The notes beneath the pieces were generated by a model. The model ran no database searches. It was not told the origin of the DNA and worked only from the letters and a program-made list of their open reading frames with translations. 64,000 nucleotides of DNA from positions 1 through 64,000 of the forward strand of contig JAJXWD010000001.1 of NCBI GenBank assembly GCA_021781835.1, written 5' to 3'. Numbering within the stretch: position 1 is the stretch's first letter; every line of letters begins with the position of its first letter. Position numbers and translations under genes: made by a program. Of this stretch, positions 17,707 to 25,343 are shown piece by piece. This DNA comes from Pseudomonadota bacterium (lineage in GTDB: Bacteria > Pseudomonadota > Alphaproteobacteria > Acetobacterales > Acetobacteraceae).

Positions 17707-18851
17707 GCGCCGGGCTGGACGAGGCGGCGGGGCGGATACAGGCGCGCGGGGCGGCGGTGTTTGTGGATGTCTCGGCGCTGTTGGAGCTGGCCTGGACGGG
17801 GATTGCCAATGTCACCGCCAATCTGGCGCGCGAGATTTACCGCGTGCTGCCGGGCAACAGCTATTTTTTCGCGCGCGGGGTGGTGATCGACCCTGCCGCG
17901 CTGATGACCGCCATAGAAGAGGCCAATGGCGCCTATCTGGAGGTGCTGCTGGAAAACGGCTTTGCTCAGCTGGGCGGGGTGGGGGATTTTGCGGGCGTGG
18001 CGGCGCACAGCATCGGGCTGTTTCCCAACATCAAGACCGCGCATGGGTTTTTCGATGTCGAGGCGGTGGTGTTTCATGACCTCTCGGCCATGCTGATGCC
18101 CGAACTGCACCAAAGCTGGGCCGCGCACGCGCACACCCAGGCGCTGGCGCGCGATGGCGAAAGCTCGGCGGTGGTGTGCTGTGTCTCGGCGGCGACGGCG
18201 GCGGATGCCAGGCTGTATCTGGGCCTGCCGGCGGCGCGCTGCGTGGTGGCGCCGCTGGGCGTGCGCCCGCCCCCCGGCGACGAGCCCGCGCGGCGCCTGA
18301 ATTACGCCGTGGTGCTGGGCACGGTGGAGCCGCGCAAGAATTTGCGGCTGGTGGCGGAATATATGCTCAGCCGCCCCGACCTAGCGGGCAGGATTGCCAT
18401 GGTGTTTGTGGGGCGCAAGGGCTGGGGACGGAGTTTTGACGAGCTGTTTGGCGAGCTGGTGACCTGCTCGCCCTGGCAGGACAGCCTCTATTTTACCGAT
18501 TTTGTCAGCGAGGAGGATAAATGGGCGCTGCTGCGCCATGCGCGCTTTGCCGTGTTTCCCTCGCTGTTTGAAGGGTTTGGGCTGCCGGTGGTGGAGGCGA
18601 TGGCGGCGGGCTGCCCGGTGATCGCGGCGCGCAGCTCCAGCCTGGTCGAGTTTGGGCTGCCCGATGAGATGTATTTCGACCCATTCTCGCTGCCCGATTT
18701 CGCCCGCGCCTTCCGGCTGGCCGAGACCATGCAGGCCGATGACGGCGCGCGGCTGGGCGCCACGCTCAAGCGCCAAGCCAGTGAATATGGCTGGGAGCGG
18801 TTTGCCGGCCAACTTTTGGCGGCGGTGGCCGAGCGGCTGCCGGGTGGGTAG
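17703..18851 (+). CDS. Glycosyltransferase, family 4-like (GT-B)
   Basis: 382 residues beginning at the ATG inside the stop of the previous gene. Motifs: VVLGTVEPRKNLRLVAEYM, then FAVFPSLFEGFGLPVVEAMAAGCPVIAA, both standard for GT4 mannosyl/glucosyl-type transferases. The N-terminus VFVDVSALLELAWTGIANVT resembles that of WbdB/mannosyltransferase-like enzymes with a DxSxL start. The glycosyltransferase at 48291 begins similarly (VWLDVSRLLF) and has the same motif set, so these two are diverged paralogues in the two glycan loci. Confidence 0.9.
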   Translation: MSAGLDEAAGRIQARGAAVFVDVSALLELAWTGIANVTANLAREIYRVLPGNSYFFARGVVIDPAALMTAIEEANGAYLEVLLENGFAQLGGVGDFAGVAAHSIGLFPNIKTAHGFFDVEAVVFHDLSAMLMPELHQSWAAHAHTQALARDGESSAVVCCVSAATAADARLYLGLPAARCVVAPLGVRPPPGDEPARRLNYAVVLGTVEPRKNLRLVAEYMLSRPDLAGRIAMVFVGRKGWGRSFDELFGELVTCSPWQDSLYFTDFVSEEDKWALLRHARFAVFPSLFEGFGLPVVEAMAAGCPVIAARSSSLVEFGLPDEMYFDPFSLPDFARAFRLAETMQADDGARLGATLKRQASEYGWERFAGQLLAAVAERLPGG

Positions 18852-18862
18852 AGGGCTTCGTG

Positions 18863-20020
18863 ATGAATGTGCTGATGAACCATATTCCCAAATGCGCGGG
18901 CAATGCGGTGGCGCGGCAGTTTGAGGCGCTGCTGGGAGCGGGGGGGAGTTATGAGATCCGCACCCATCTCGGCATCGGGGCGGTGCCGGACCTCTCGCCT
19001 TACGGGTTTGTGTTTGGCCATCTGCCCTGGGACTGGGAAGAAAAGCTGGGCCAGGGGCGCCAGCGCTTCTCGTTGATGCGCAACCCGGTGACGCGGGTGC
19101 TCTCGGCTTATTTCTTTTTCGAGCAGCTGCGGCGGGAGGGCTCGGCCGTGGTGGCCGGATACCCGCCTATGTCGCTGATGGCGTATGTGACCTCGGAGAT
19201 GCCCTTGGTCATGGCGACCACCTGCAATGAGCAGGCCCGCCATGTTTTGGGCCTGACCGGGCCGGGAACGCGCGACCCCGCGCAGGCCCGGGATTTTGTG
19301 GCCGAGCGGCTGCCCATGCTCGAGCGTTTTTTTTGCATCGGGCTTTATGAGCGGCTGCAGGAGAGCCTGGATGTGGTGTGCTGGCATTTGCGCCTGCCCC
19401 GCATGCGGGCCGGACTGGTGGATAATCCGACCCATCTCGATTGGAAGCGGAGCCGTGTGGACGCCGCCGTGATCGAGGAGATACGGGCGCGCAACCTGAT
19501 TGATCTCGAACTCTACCGGGTGGTGAGCGCACGCTTTGGACGGGCCCAGGCGATGATGATGGAGGCGATGATGAGCGAGCGCTATTTTGCCGCCGCGCCG
19601 CCCCCGCCCGCCTTGCCCTGCGTGGTGGAGCTGGCCGGGCCGGTGGCCGGCAGCGGCTGGTATGGCGCCGAGGCCGAGCCGCGCGGGTGGTACAGGTGGA
19701 TGGGCGGGCGCGACGGGGCCAGCCTGTATTTCACCGCCCCCGGGGGCGGTGATATGAAGGTGACGATGAGCGTGCTGCATCTGGCCCCCGGCGTGGGGAA
19801 TGAGGATATTGAGCTGTATCTGGACGGGCGGCCAATGCGCCTGGACATGCGGCCGGAACGGGACGGCAGATGGCGGCTGACCGGCCGCGTGTCTGGTTTG
19901 CCCGCGCGCGATGGGCATGTGCTGACGCTCTCCACCCGTGTCTGGCGGGAGCCGTCCGTGGCGGATGGGCGGGTGCTGGCGCTGGGGGTTGAGCGTGCCG
20001 TGCTGGAGGCGGGGCATTGA
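18863..20020 (+). CDS. Sulfotransferase-family protein with C-terminal beta domain
   Basis: 385 residues. NHIPKCAGNAVARQF at 6-20 is the 5-prime-phosphosulfate loop and RFSLMRNPVTRVLSAYFFF near 70-90 the 3-prime-phosphate loop of PAPS-dependent sulfotransferases. The C-terminal 130 residues (GSGWYGAEAEPRGWYRWMG onward) form a separate beta-rich module common in polysaccharide enzymes. It should transfer sulfate from PAPS to a glycan. ATG at 18863 with AGAGGG upstream is chosen; a GTG precedes it directly. The stop overlaps the ferredoxin start (TTGA). Confidence 0.8.
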   Translation: MNVLMNHIPKCAGNAVARQFEALLGAGGSYEIRTHLGIGAVPDLSPYGFVFGHLPWDWEEKLGQGRQRFSLMRNPVTRVLSAYFFFEQLRREGSAVVAGYPPMSLMAYVTSEMPLVMATTCNEQARHVLGLTGPGTRDPAQARDFVAERLPMLERFFCIGLYERLQESLDVVCWHLRLPRMRAGLVDNPTHLDWKRSRVDAAVIEEIRARNLIDLELYRVVSARFGRAQAMMMEAMMSERYFAAAPPPPALPCVVELAGPVAGSGWYGAEAEPRGWYRWMGGRDGASLYFTAPGGGDMKVTMSVLHLAPGVGNEDIELYLDGRPMRLDMRPERDGRWRLTGRVSGLPARDGHVLTLSTRVWREPSVADGRVLALGVERAVLEAGH

Positions 20021-20346
20021 GCGGCGGGCCGCGCCTTTTGGTCACCACCCGCGATGGGGTGACGCACAGCCTGGGGTTTTTGCCCGGGCAGATGCTGATG
20101 GCGGCACTGTTTGACGGCGGCATCACCGAGCTGCGCGCGCTGTGCGGCGGGTGCCTGACCTGCGCCACCTGTCATGTTTATGTGAACGACCCGGAAAGCC
20201 CCGCCGCGCGGGCGCCCTTTGGGGAGCTGGAGAGCGTGGTGATTGGCGGGCTGCGCGAGCCGCGGCCGAACTCGCGGCTAGCCTGCCAGATGGAGCTGAG
20301 CGCGGCGCTGGATGGGCTGGCGGTTACGCTGGCGGCTGAAGGGTGA
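20017..20346 (+). CDS. [2Fe-2S] ferredoxin
   Basis: 109 residues of adrenodoxin/Isc-type ferredoxin fold. The cluster ligands are Cys43, Cys49, Cys52 and Cys90 (C-x5-C-x2-C, then a final Cys in RLACQM); an extra Cys46 lies inside the loop. GELESVVIGGL and RLACQ are usual family landmarks. The start codon is TTG overlapping the sulfotransferase stop (TTGA), so translation is coupled. No reductase or oxygenase partner is in the immediate neighbourhood, which makes the role in this glycan locus unclear. Confidence 0.85.
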   Translation: MSGGPRLLVTTRDGVTHSLGFLPGQMLMAALFDGGITELRALCGGCLTCATCHVYVNDPESPAARAPFGELESVVIGGLREPRPNSRLACQMELSAALDGLAVTLAAEG

Positions 20347-20350
20347 GGTT

Positions 20351-21322
20351 TTACTTTAGATTTTCTGTATAATATTTTGAAAATATTTTAAATTTTACCA
20401 AAAAAACCGCGCGAAGCTGGCGCGCCAGGCGCAGGGCCGGATGAGGGGGACGCTGCCCGGGCAGGCGGGTTTTGCCGGCCGCCAGGCGGGCATGCTGGTA
20501 ATATTGCTCGATGACGCGGTTGCGCTCGAACACGGCGTCTGTGGCGGGGGTTACGAATTCGGCGGCGCGGGCGGGAGTGGTGGTGAAGTCCCGCTCCGGG
20601 GCATAGGCGAAGCGGGCGAAGTCTGTTTGGTAAAATTCCTGGAGGCCGGCGGCCACTTGGGGGGTGAGGAAACGCCCGACGGGGATGGACCAGCTTTGAT
20701 TGAGCCGGGGCAAAGCGGGCGGCGCGCCATGATGGCCTTGGGCGGCCAGATGGGCCGCGAGATCGGCCGGCAGGCGGGCGAGATCGGCCAGGTCGTAAAT
20801 ATGGGTGTAGGCGATCTCACCGGGGAACAGGAGGGCGGTTTGGGCGCGCCAGTGCGTGTCGCAGGTGAGCGGGGTTTCGGTGGCCATCACGCGCTCGAAA
20901 AACGCCTGGAATTCGACGAATTTGGCGCGCGCCGAGGGGAGATAGGGCTCGAAGCCGGGCTCGGTGAGGAAGATCTTGTCGCGCCAGACGGAGAAGAACC
21001 GCTCATACGGGTGGCGGGTGACGCAGAAGCGGAACCAGCCCGGGCCAGAGAGGATGGCTTGCAGGCGGGCGCCCGAGAAGGCGGTGAGCGGCGGCAAGGG
21101 GGTTTGGCCGCGGTCGTGGATGAGCATGGACAGGCTGGTTTGCCGGGCCATGGGAGAAAAGCGCAGCGGTGTGTCCGTGGCCAGACCGCGCAGCAGCAGC
21201 TTGACCGAGGAGCAGGCGACTTTGGGGGTTGCCACGTAGAGGATGCGGCGCGGCTCATCAACGAATGACCCGTAGCCCAGCCAGTCGCGTACATGGCGGT
21301 CGGTTTTCATGGTTTTCAGCAT
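20351..21322 (-). CDS. Sulfotransferase family 2-type protein
   Basis: 323 residues. YVATPKVACSSVKLLLRGL (about 29-47) is the 5-prime PAPS loop of the carbohydrate sulfotransferase family 2, and FCVTRHPYERFFSVWRDKI (about 99-117) is the 3-prime loop. DTHWRAQTALLF is also family-typical. It is a second candidate for sulfating a surface glycan, only distantly similar to the sulfotransferase at 18863. The start at 21322 overlaps the preceding glycosyltransferase stop by seven bases. The last 15 codons run into an unusually AT-rich stretch (20346-20400) shared with the convergent ferredoxin gene. Confidence 0.82.
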   Translation of the reverse strand: MLKTMKTDRHVRDWLGYGSFVDEPRRILYVATPKVACSSVKLLLRGLATDTPLRFSPMARQTSLSMLIHDRGQTPLPPLTAFSGARLQAILSGPGWFRFCVTRHPYERFFSVWRDKIFLTEPGFEPYLPSARAKFVEFQAFFERVMATETPLTCDTHWRAQTALLFPGEIAYTHIYDLADLARLPADLAAHLAAQGHHGAPPALPRLNQSWSIPVGRFLTPQVAAGLQEFYQTDFARFAYAPERDFTTTPARAAEFVTPATDAVFERNRVIEQYYQHARLAAGKTRLPGQRPPHPALRLARQLRAVFLVKFKIFSKYYTENLK

Positions 21323-22263
21323 AAGCGGGCCTTTGCCGGGCGCGGGGCGGGGCGGATGGTGGCGCGGTCGAGCAGGAAGGCGGCGGCCACGCGCTCGAGC
21401 TGGGCCAGGGCGAAGCCGCGCCCGGCGAGGGGCACGAGCTGGCGGCCCAGCCAGAGCCGCAGACACTGACCCCACCCGGGCCGGATGACGGCGGCGCGCC
21501 GGGCATAGCGCAGATAGCGGGCGGTGTAGCGGCGGGCGGCGAAGCGCAGGGCGGCGGTGGGCAGGGTGCCATGGCGGGCCTCATCGGCCACGAAGCCGGC
21601 CATTTCGCCAAACATCTCGGCCATGCGGCCGGAAAGCCGCCCTTCTGTCTCGGCCGGTGAGAGGGCCACCACCTGCCCGACCCAGCCGATGCGCGCGCCC
21701 CGCGCGGCAAGGCGCAGGCCGATCTGGAAATCCTGGGCGTGGCGGCGCCGGCAGGCCAGGGGCGCCACGGCCTGGAGCGCCGTGGTGCGGACGAGCATGG
21801 TGGAGGGGTTGAAATCGGTCTGGCGCAGGATGGCGCGGAGCGGGGCGCGCAGCGCGTGCGCGGGCCAGGGGCCGGGACAGGGCGGCGGCGCCTGATCTTG
21901 GGGGGTGATCTGGCCATATAGGAAGTCAAACCCGCCGGCCGTGAGCGCGGCGGCCATGGCGGCGGTGGAGCCGGGGCGCAGCTGGTCGTCGGCATCGACG
22001 AAGCGGACCAGGGGAAAGCGGGCCTCGGCGATGAGGCGCGAGGCGGCCAGAACGCAGCCGCCATTGCGCTCCCCCCGCACCAGGCGCACCAGCTTGGCGT
22101 GAGGGGAGGCTTGGAGGCGGGCGAGGCTGTCATCGGTGGAGGCGTCGTCATAGACCACGATCTCGCCGCCGGTTTGGGCGAGCTCGGTGGCGATGGCGGC
22201 CAGCGTGGCCGCTATATAGGCGGATTTATTGTAGAGGCTGACGAGATAGGAGACCCCGCTCAT
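21316..22263 (-). CDS. Glycosyltransferase family 2
   Basis: 315 residues of GT-A fold. MSGVSYLVSLYNKSAYIAATL is the classic GT2 N-terminus, IVVYDDASTDDS supplies the first Asp pair, and VRFVDADDQLRPGS holds the DxD-type metal site. The C-terminal 100 residues are Arg-rich and probably membrane-associated. The ATG at 22263 overlaps the upstream stop in ATGA. It adds a sugar to a surface polysaccharide or lipid-linked precursor. Confidence 0.9.
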   Translation of the reverse strand: MSGVSYLVSLYNKSAYIAATLAAIATELAQTGGEIVVYDDASTDDSLARLQASPHAKLVRLVRGERNGGCVLAASRLIAEARFPLVRFVDADDQLRPGSTAAMAAALTAGGFDFLYGQITPQDQAPPPCPGPWPAHALRAPLRAILRQTDFNPSTMLVRTTALQAVAPLACRRRHAQDFQIGLRLAARGARIGWVGQVVALSPAETEGRLSGRMAEMFGEMAGFVADEARHGTLPTAALRFAARRYTARYLRYARRAAVIRPGWGQCLRLWLGRQLVPLAGRGFALAQLERVAAAFLLDRATIRPAPRPAKARLC

Positions 22264-23075
22264 GGCCGCCCTTTGGCGAGCAGGGCACGCCAGCGGCGCG
22301 CGCGCCGCCAATCGGGCAGGAGGGCAGAGTAATAGCACCAGCGCTTGGCGATGTTGATGCCCAGGCGCGTGAGCGGCGCCCAGAGCCGGAAGGCCAGCTT
22401 CTCGAGGCCGCGCACCTGCAACTGACGCGAGAAACGCTCATGGCCGATGGTGGAGGGGAACCCCTCATCCTGCCAGGCCACGCGCGGATAGACGGTGAAC
22501 ACCCCAAGGCCGGTTTTCCAGGGGCGGCCCATGAGAATATCGACCGGGACGGTGACACTGCTGAGTGCCGCGCAAAGCCGCCGGGCGGCTTCGGTATCGA
22601 GCAGGTAGCAATGCGCGCCGCCAGGAGAGGTGGCGATGCGCGCCAGCGAATACTCGCCCACCAGCGGGCCAAGGCGGCGATGGCGGCGGGCAAGATGTTT
22701 ATTATCGCCAAAGAAACGAACCAGATGCCAGATGTCGGCGTGAGCGGACAGCTTGCCTATGATGTGTGGGAAATCTTCACACACCACACAATCATCTTCC
22801 ATGATGATGGCATGAGGAATGTTTTCGGCGACGATTTTCTCGAGCAGGCGCTTGTGGCTGTGGAGACAGGCCAGCTCGGTATCGCGAAGGTCTTTGCCTA
22901 ATTGCAAACGCCGAAGGCCGGAATTGTAGAAACGCCGATTTTCAGGGGTGAGCGTGCTGGTGGACGAGGCCGGGAAGAACTCGAACTTCAACCCGAGCGC
23001 GGAGAGCCGGGCGGCGATTATGTGCTGACGGTCTGTCTGCCGCGCGAGGGTGATTATGAAAATTGGCGGTATCAT
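22260..23075 (-). CDS. Glycosyltransferase family 25 (LPS-type galactosyltransferase-like)
   Basis: 271 residues starting MIPPIFIITLARQTDR, the usual GT25 opening for which the start at 23075 was chosen. ELACLHSHKRLLEKIVAENI and HAIIMEDDCVV are the two family signatures, the latter carrying the acidic metal-binding residues. WHLVRF and GAHCYLLDTEAARRL fit too. GT25 enzymes act on lipooligosaccharide or protein glycans. First gene of a three-gene minus-strand operon (GT25, GT2, sulfotransferase). Confidence 0.88.
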   Translation of the reverse strand: MIPPIFIITLARQTDRQHIIAARLSALGLKFEFFPASSTSTLTPENRRFYNSGLRRLQLGKDLRDTELACLHSHKRLLEKIVAENIPHAIIMEDDCVVCEDFPHIIGKLSAHADIWHLVRFFGDNKHLARRHRRLGPLVGEYSLARIATSPGGAHCYLLDTEAARRLCAALSSVTVPVDILMGRPWKTGLGVFTVYPRVAWQDEGFPSTIGHERFSRQLQVRGLEKLAFRLWAPLTRLGINIAKRWCYYSALLPDWRRARRWRALLAKGRP

Positions 23076-23449
23076 CACGATAAGATCAGACTTAACCTCG
23101 ATGTGGCGGATGGCAACCAAACGCCGGCGACCAAAACCCTTGTCTCACCCCAGCCCAAAACGCCAAATCATGAGAAAATTCCTGAAATGACGGCAACAGG
23201 CCAAGGCCGCGCGCTCAGTGTGGGAGAAATGTTACGTTGCATTTGGTTACCGCGTAACACTCTTGTTGTCATCAGGGGAAAACCACTTTCAATTTGTACG
23301 CGATATTTATGCCAGTTACACCTCCTGGGCGTGCTGTCTGGTTTTCCTGGCGGAATGGCCGGGCGCCACCGCCCTGCCCTCACATGGGAGCGGGGCTGGC
23401 AGGCAAGGACGATGTGGGCGGCGGCTGAGTTTTTGGCTATAGCTTGGCC
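23076..23449. other. Divergent promoter region between GT25 and YeeE genes
   Basis: 374 bases without a supportable gene, less GC-rich than its surroundings. It holds TGTTACG at 23230-23236 and CGTAACA at 23253-23259, a perfect 7-base inverted repeat over a 16-base spacer, 190 bases ahead of the YeeE start and a possible operator. Open frames crossing it show no domain pattern. Confidence 0.5.
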
Positions 23450-23875
23450 ATGAGTGTGATTTTTGTTCCTGAACAGCTTGGCCTGTCGCTGCTGGGCGGT
23501 GTGCTTATCGGCGCGGCGGCGGGCGGGCTGCTGCTGGTCAATGGCCGGGTTGCCGGCATTAGCGGGATTTTGAGCGCCGCCACGGCGCGCGGCACCAAGG
23601 CTTGGCATTGGGCCTTTCTGGCCGGGCTGCTGGCGGCGGGGAGCGGCGCGGCGCTGTCTGGCCGGGCCCTGCCGGCGGGCCTTGGGGCTGGGCATGTCAT
23701 GCTGCTGGCGGTTGCCGGGTTGCTGGCCGGGGTGGGCACGCGGCTCTCGGGCGGGTGCACCAGCGGGCATGGTGTGTGCGGGCTGGCGCGGCTGAGCCCG
23801 CGCTCGCTGGTGGCGGTGCTGACCTTTATGCTGGCGGCGGGCGTGACGGTGTTTCTGGAAAGGCATGGGCTGTAA
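23450..23875 (+). CDS. YeeE/YedE-family sulfur transport protein, first half
   Basis: 141 residues, four hydrophobic helices. GGCTSGHGVCGLARLSPRS carries the conserved Cys of YeeE/TsuA-type thiosulfate channels, and GGLLLVNGRVAGISGIL is the other family block. Full-length YeeE is about 350 residues; here the two halves are separate genes, as in the PmpA/PmpB-type pairs. It probably imports thiosulfate or another reduced sulfur species. The stop TAA overlaps the next ATG (TAATG). Confidence 0.88.
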   Translation: MSVIFVPEQLGLSLLGGVLIGAAAGGLLLVNGRVAGISGILSAATARGTKAWHWAFLAGLLAAGSGAALSGRALPAGLGAGHVMLLAVAGLLAGVGTRLSGGCTSGHGVCGLARLSPRSLVAVLTFMLAAGVTVFLERHGL

Positions 23876-24291
23876 TGCGCGCATTGGTCACGGCTTTTGG
23901 GTTTGGGCTGCTGTTTGGCGCCGGGCTGCTGGTTTCGGGCATGACCGACCCGAGCCGGGTGAAGGCGTTTTTGGACGTGAGCGGCGCGTGGAACCCGGCC
24001 CTGGCGCTGGTGATGGGCGGCGCGGTGGTGGTGGCGCTGCCGGCCTTTGCCTACGGCAAGCGCCTGCCGCGCGCGCTGCTGGCCGATGAGATCAGCCTGC
24101 CCACGCGCACGCAGATCGACGCGCGGTTGCTGGGGGGCGCGGCGATTTTTGGCGTGGGCTGGGGGCTGGGCGGCATTTGCCCGGGCCCGGGCCTGGTGAT
24201 GGCCGGCGCGGGCGCGCTGGGGGCGGGGGTGTTTGTGCTGACCTCGGCGCTCGGCGCGCGGCTGGCGGACTGGCTGTTCACGGCCGGCTGA
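23875..24291 (+). CDS. YeeE/YedE-family sulfur transport protein, second half
   Basis: 138 residues, membrane protein. SGMTDPSRVKAFLDVSGAWNPAL is a highly characteristic YeeE second-half sequence, and GVGWGLGGICPGPGLVMAG contains its conserved Cys. It is coupled to the preceding half gene by TAATG and should assemble with it into one channel. The 3-prime end overlaps the convergent LysR gene by 14 bases. Confidence 0.9.
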   Translation: MRALVTAFGFGLLFGAGLLVSGMTDPSRVKAFLDVSGAWNPALALVMGGAVVVALPAFAYGKRLPRALLADEISLPTRTQIDARLLGGAAIFGVGWGLGGICPGPGLVMAGAGALGAGVFVLTSALGARLADWLFTAG

Positions 24292-25219
24292 GGGACGCGC
24301 CCGCGGGGGAGATGGCGGGGAGCGCGCAATCTATGGCGATGGCGTTGCGGAGCCAGATATTGGCCGGGTCCTGGTGGTTGCGGGCATGCCAGAACATGTC
24401 GATGGGCAGCACGGGCAGGGCAAATGGCAGGCGGGCATGGGCCAGCGCCGAAGGGTGCAGGCGCGATTGCACCAGCGCCTCGGGCACGGTGGCGATGAGG
24501 TCAGAGCCGGGCAGCAGGCGCTCGAGGCTGGCATAATGAGGCACACGCAGCTTGATGTCGCGGCGGATGCCTTTGGCCTCGATCAGCTCATCTATGCGCG
24601 CATGGCCGGTGCCGGCGGCGGTGACCACCACATGCCCGGCCTGCGCGAACGCCGCTTGCGTGAGCGGCCGGCCCGCCAGCGGATGGCTGGGGCGAAACAC
24701 GCAGACATAGCCCTGGCGAAAAATGGTGCGGCGGAAAAAGCCGGCGCCCAGATCTCCTATGAGGCCGATGGCGAGGTCGATTTCACCGCGCTCGAGGGCT
24801 GAGCGCAGGGCCTCGCCATTGCCGCGCACGATGGTGAGCCCGACGCCCGGCGCGGCCCCGGACAGATGGCGCAGCAGGCGGGGCAGGATGGTGAGCTCGC
24901 CTATATCGGTGAGGCGAAGGGTGAAATTGCGCGCGCTGGTGAGCGGGGTGAAGGCGAAATCCTGGCTGAGGGCCTGGCCGAGCGTGGCCAGCGCGGCCGC
25001 CACCGGGCCGGACAGATGGGCGGCGTAGGCCGTGGGCTCCATGCCTGTTGGGGTGCGGTGGAACAGCTCATCGCCCAGCAAGGCGCGCAGGCGGGCGAGC
25101 GAGCGGCTGATGGCGGGCTGGGTGACGCCCAGCGCCTCGGCCGCGCGCGAGAGTTTGCGGGTTTTGAGGATCTGGTCGAACACCAGCAGCAGGTTGAGGT
25201 CGAACTCCCGCAGATCCAT
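24278..25219 (-). CDS. LysR-family transcriptional regulator
   Basis: 313 residues. The N-terminal helix-turn-helix (about 20-50: LSRAAEALGVTQPAISRSLARL) is standard. FDLNLLLVFDQIL places it in the NodD/PcpR-like branch. The effector domain follows (about 95-300). The start at 25219 was chosen at MDLREFD because the upstream frame has no family match. It lies 124 bases after the sugar-acid dehydratase stop on the same strand and converges with the YeeE pair. Its target is therefore not clear from position. Confidence 0.9.
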   Translation of the reverse strand: MDLREFDLNLLLVFDQILKTRKLSRAAEALGVTQPAISRSLARLRALLGDELFHRTPTGMEPTAYAAHLSGPVAAALATLGQALSQDFAFTPLTSARNFTLRLTDIGELTILPRLLRHLSGAAPGVGLTIVRGNGEALRSALERGEIDLAIGLIGDLGAGFFRRTIFRQGYVCVFRPSHPLAGRPLTQAAFAQAGHVVVTAAGTGHARIDELIEAKGIRRDIKLRVPHYASLERLLPGSDLIATVPEALVQSRLHPSALAHARLPFALPVLPIDMFWHARNHQDPANIWLRNAIAIDCALPAISPAGASLSRP

Positions 25220-25343
25220 GCTTGCCCCCCTGCCCTGCCGTCTTCGGTATTTGCCGAATTTGCCGGGCTGGATGCAAGCGGGATTTGGCCGTTTCCGACC
25301 ATCAACCCGCAGGGAGGCCGGGCGCGGCCTCGTCAACAGGCTT

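Noticed and set aside
18488-20017. Open frame of 509 codons on the minus strand
   Set aside because: Antisense to a glycosyltransferase and a sulfotransferase with clear motifs; no recognisable fold.
25249-25265. Direct repeat ATTTGCCG-A-ATTTGCCG as a LysR operator
   Set aside because: Too short and not the T-N11-A inverted form expected for LysR sites; it also lies within the LysR leader rather than a divergent promoter.
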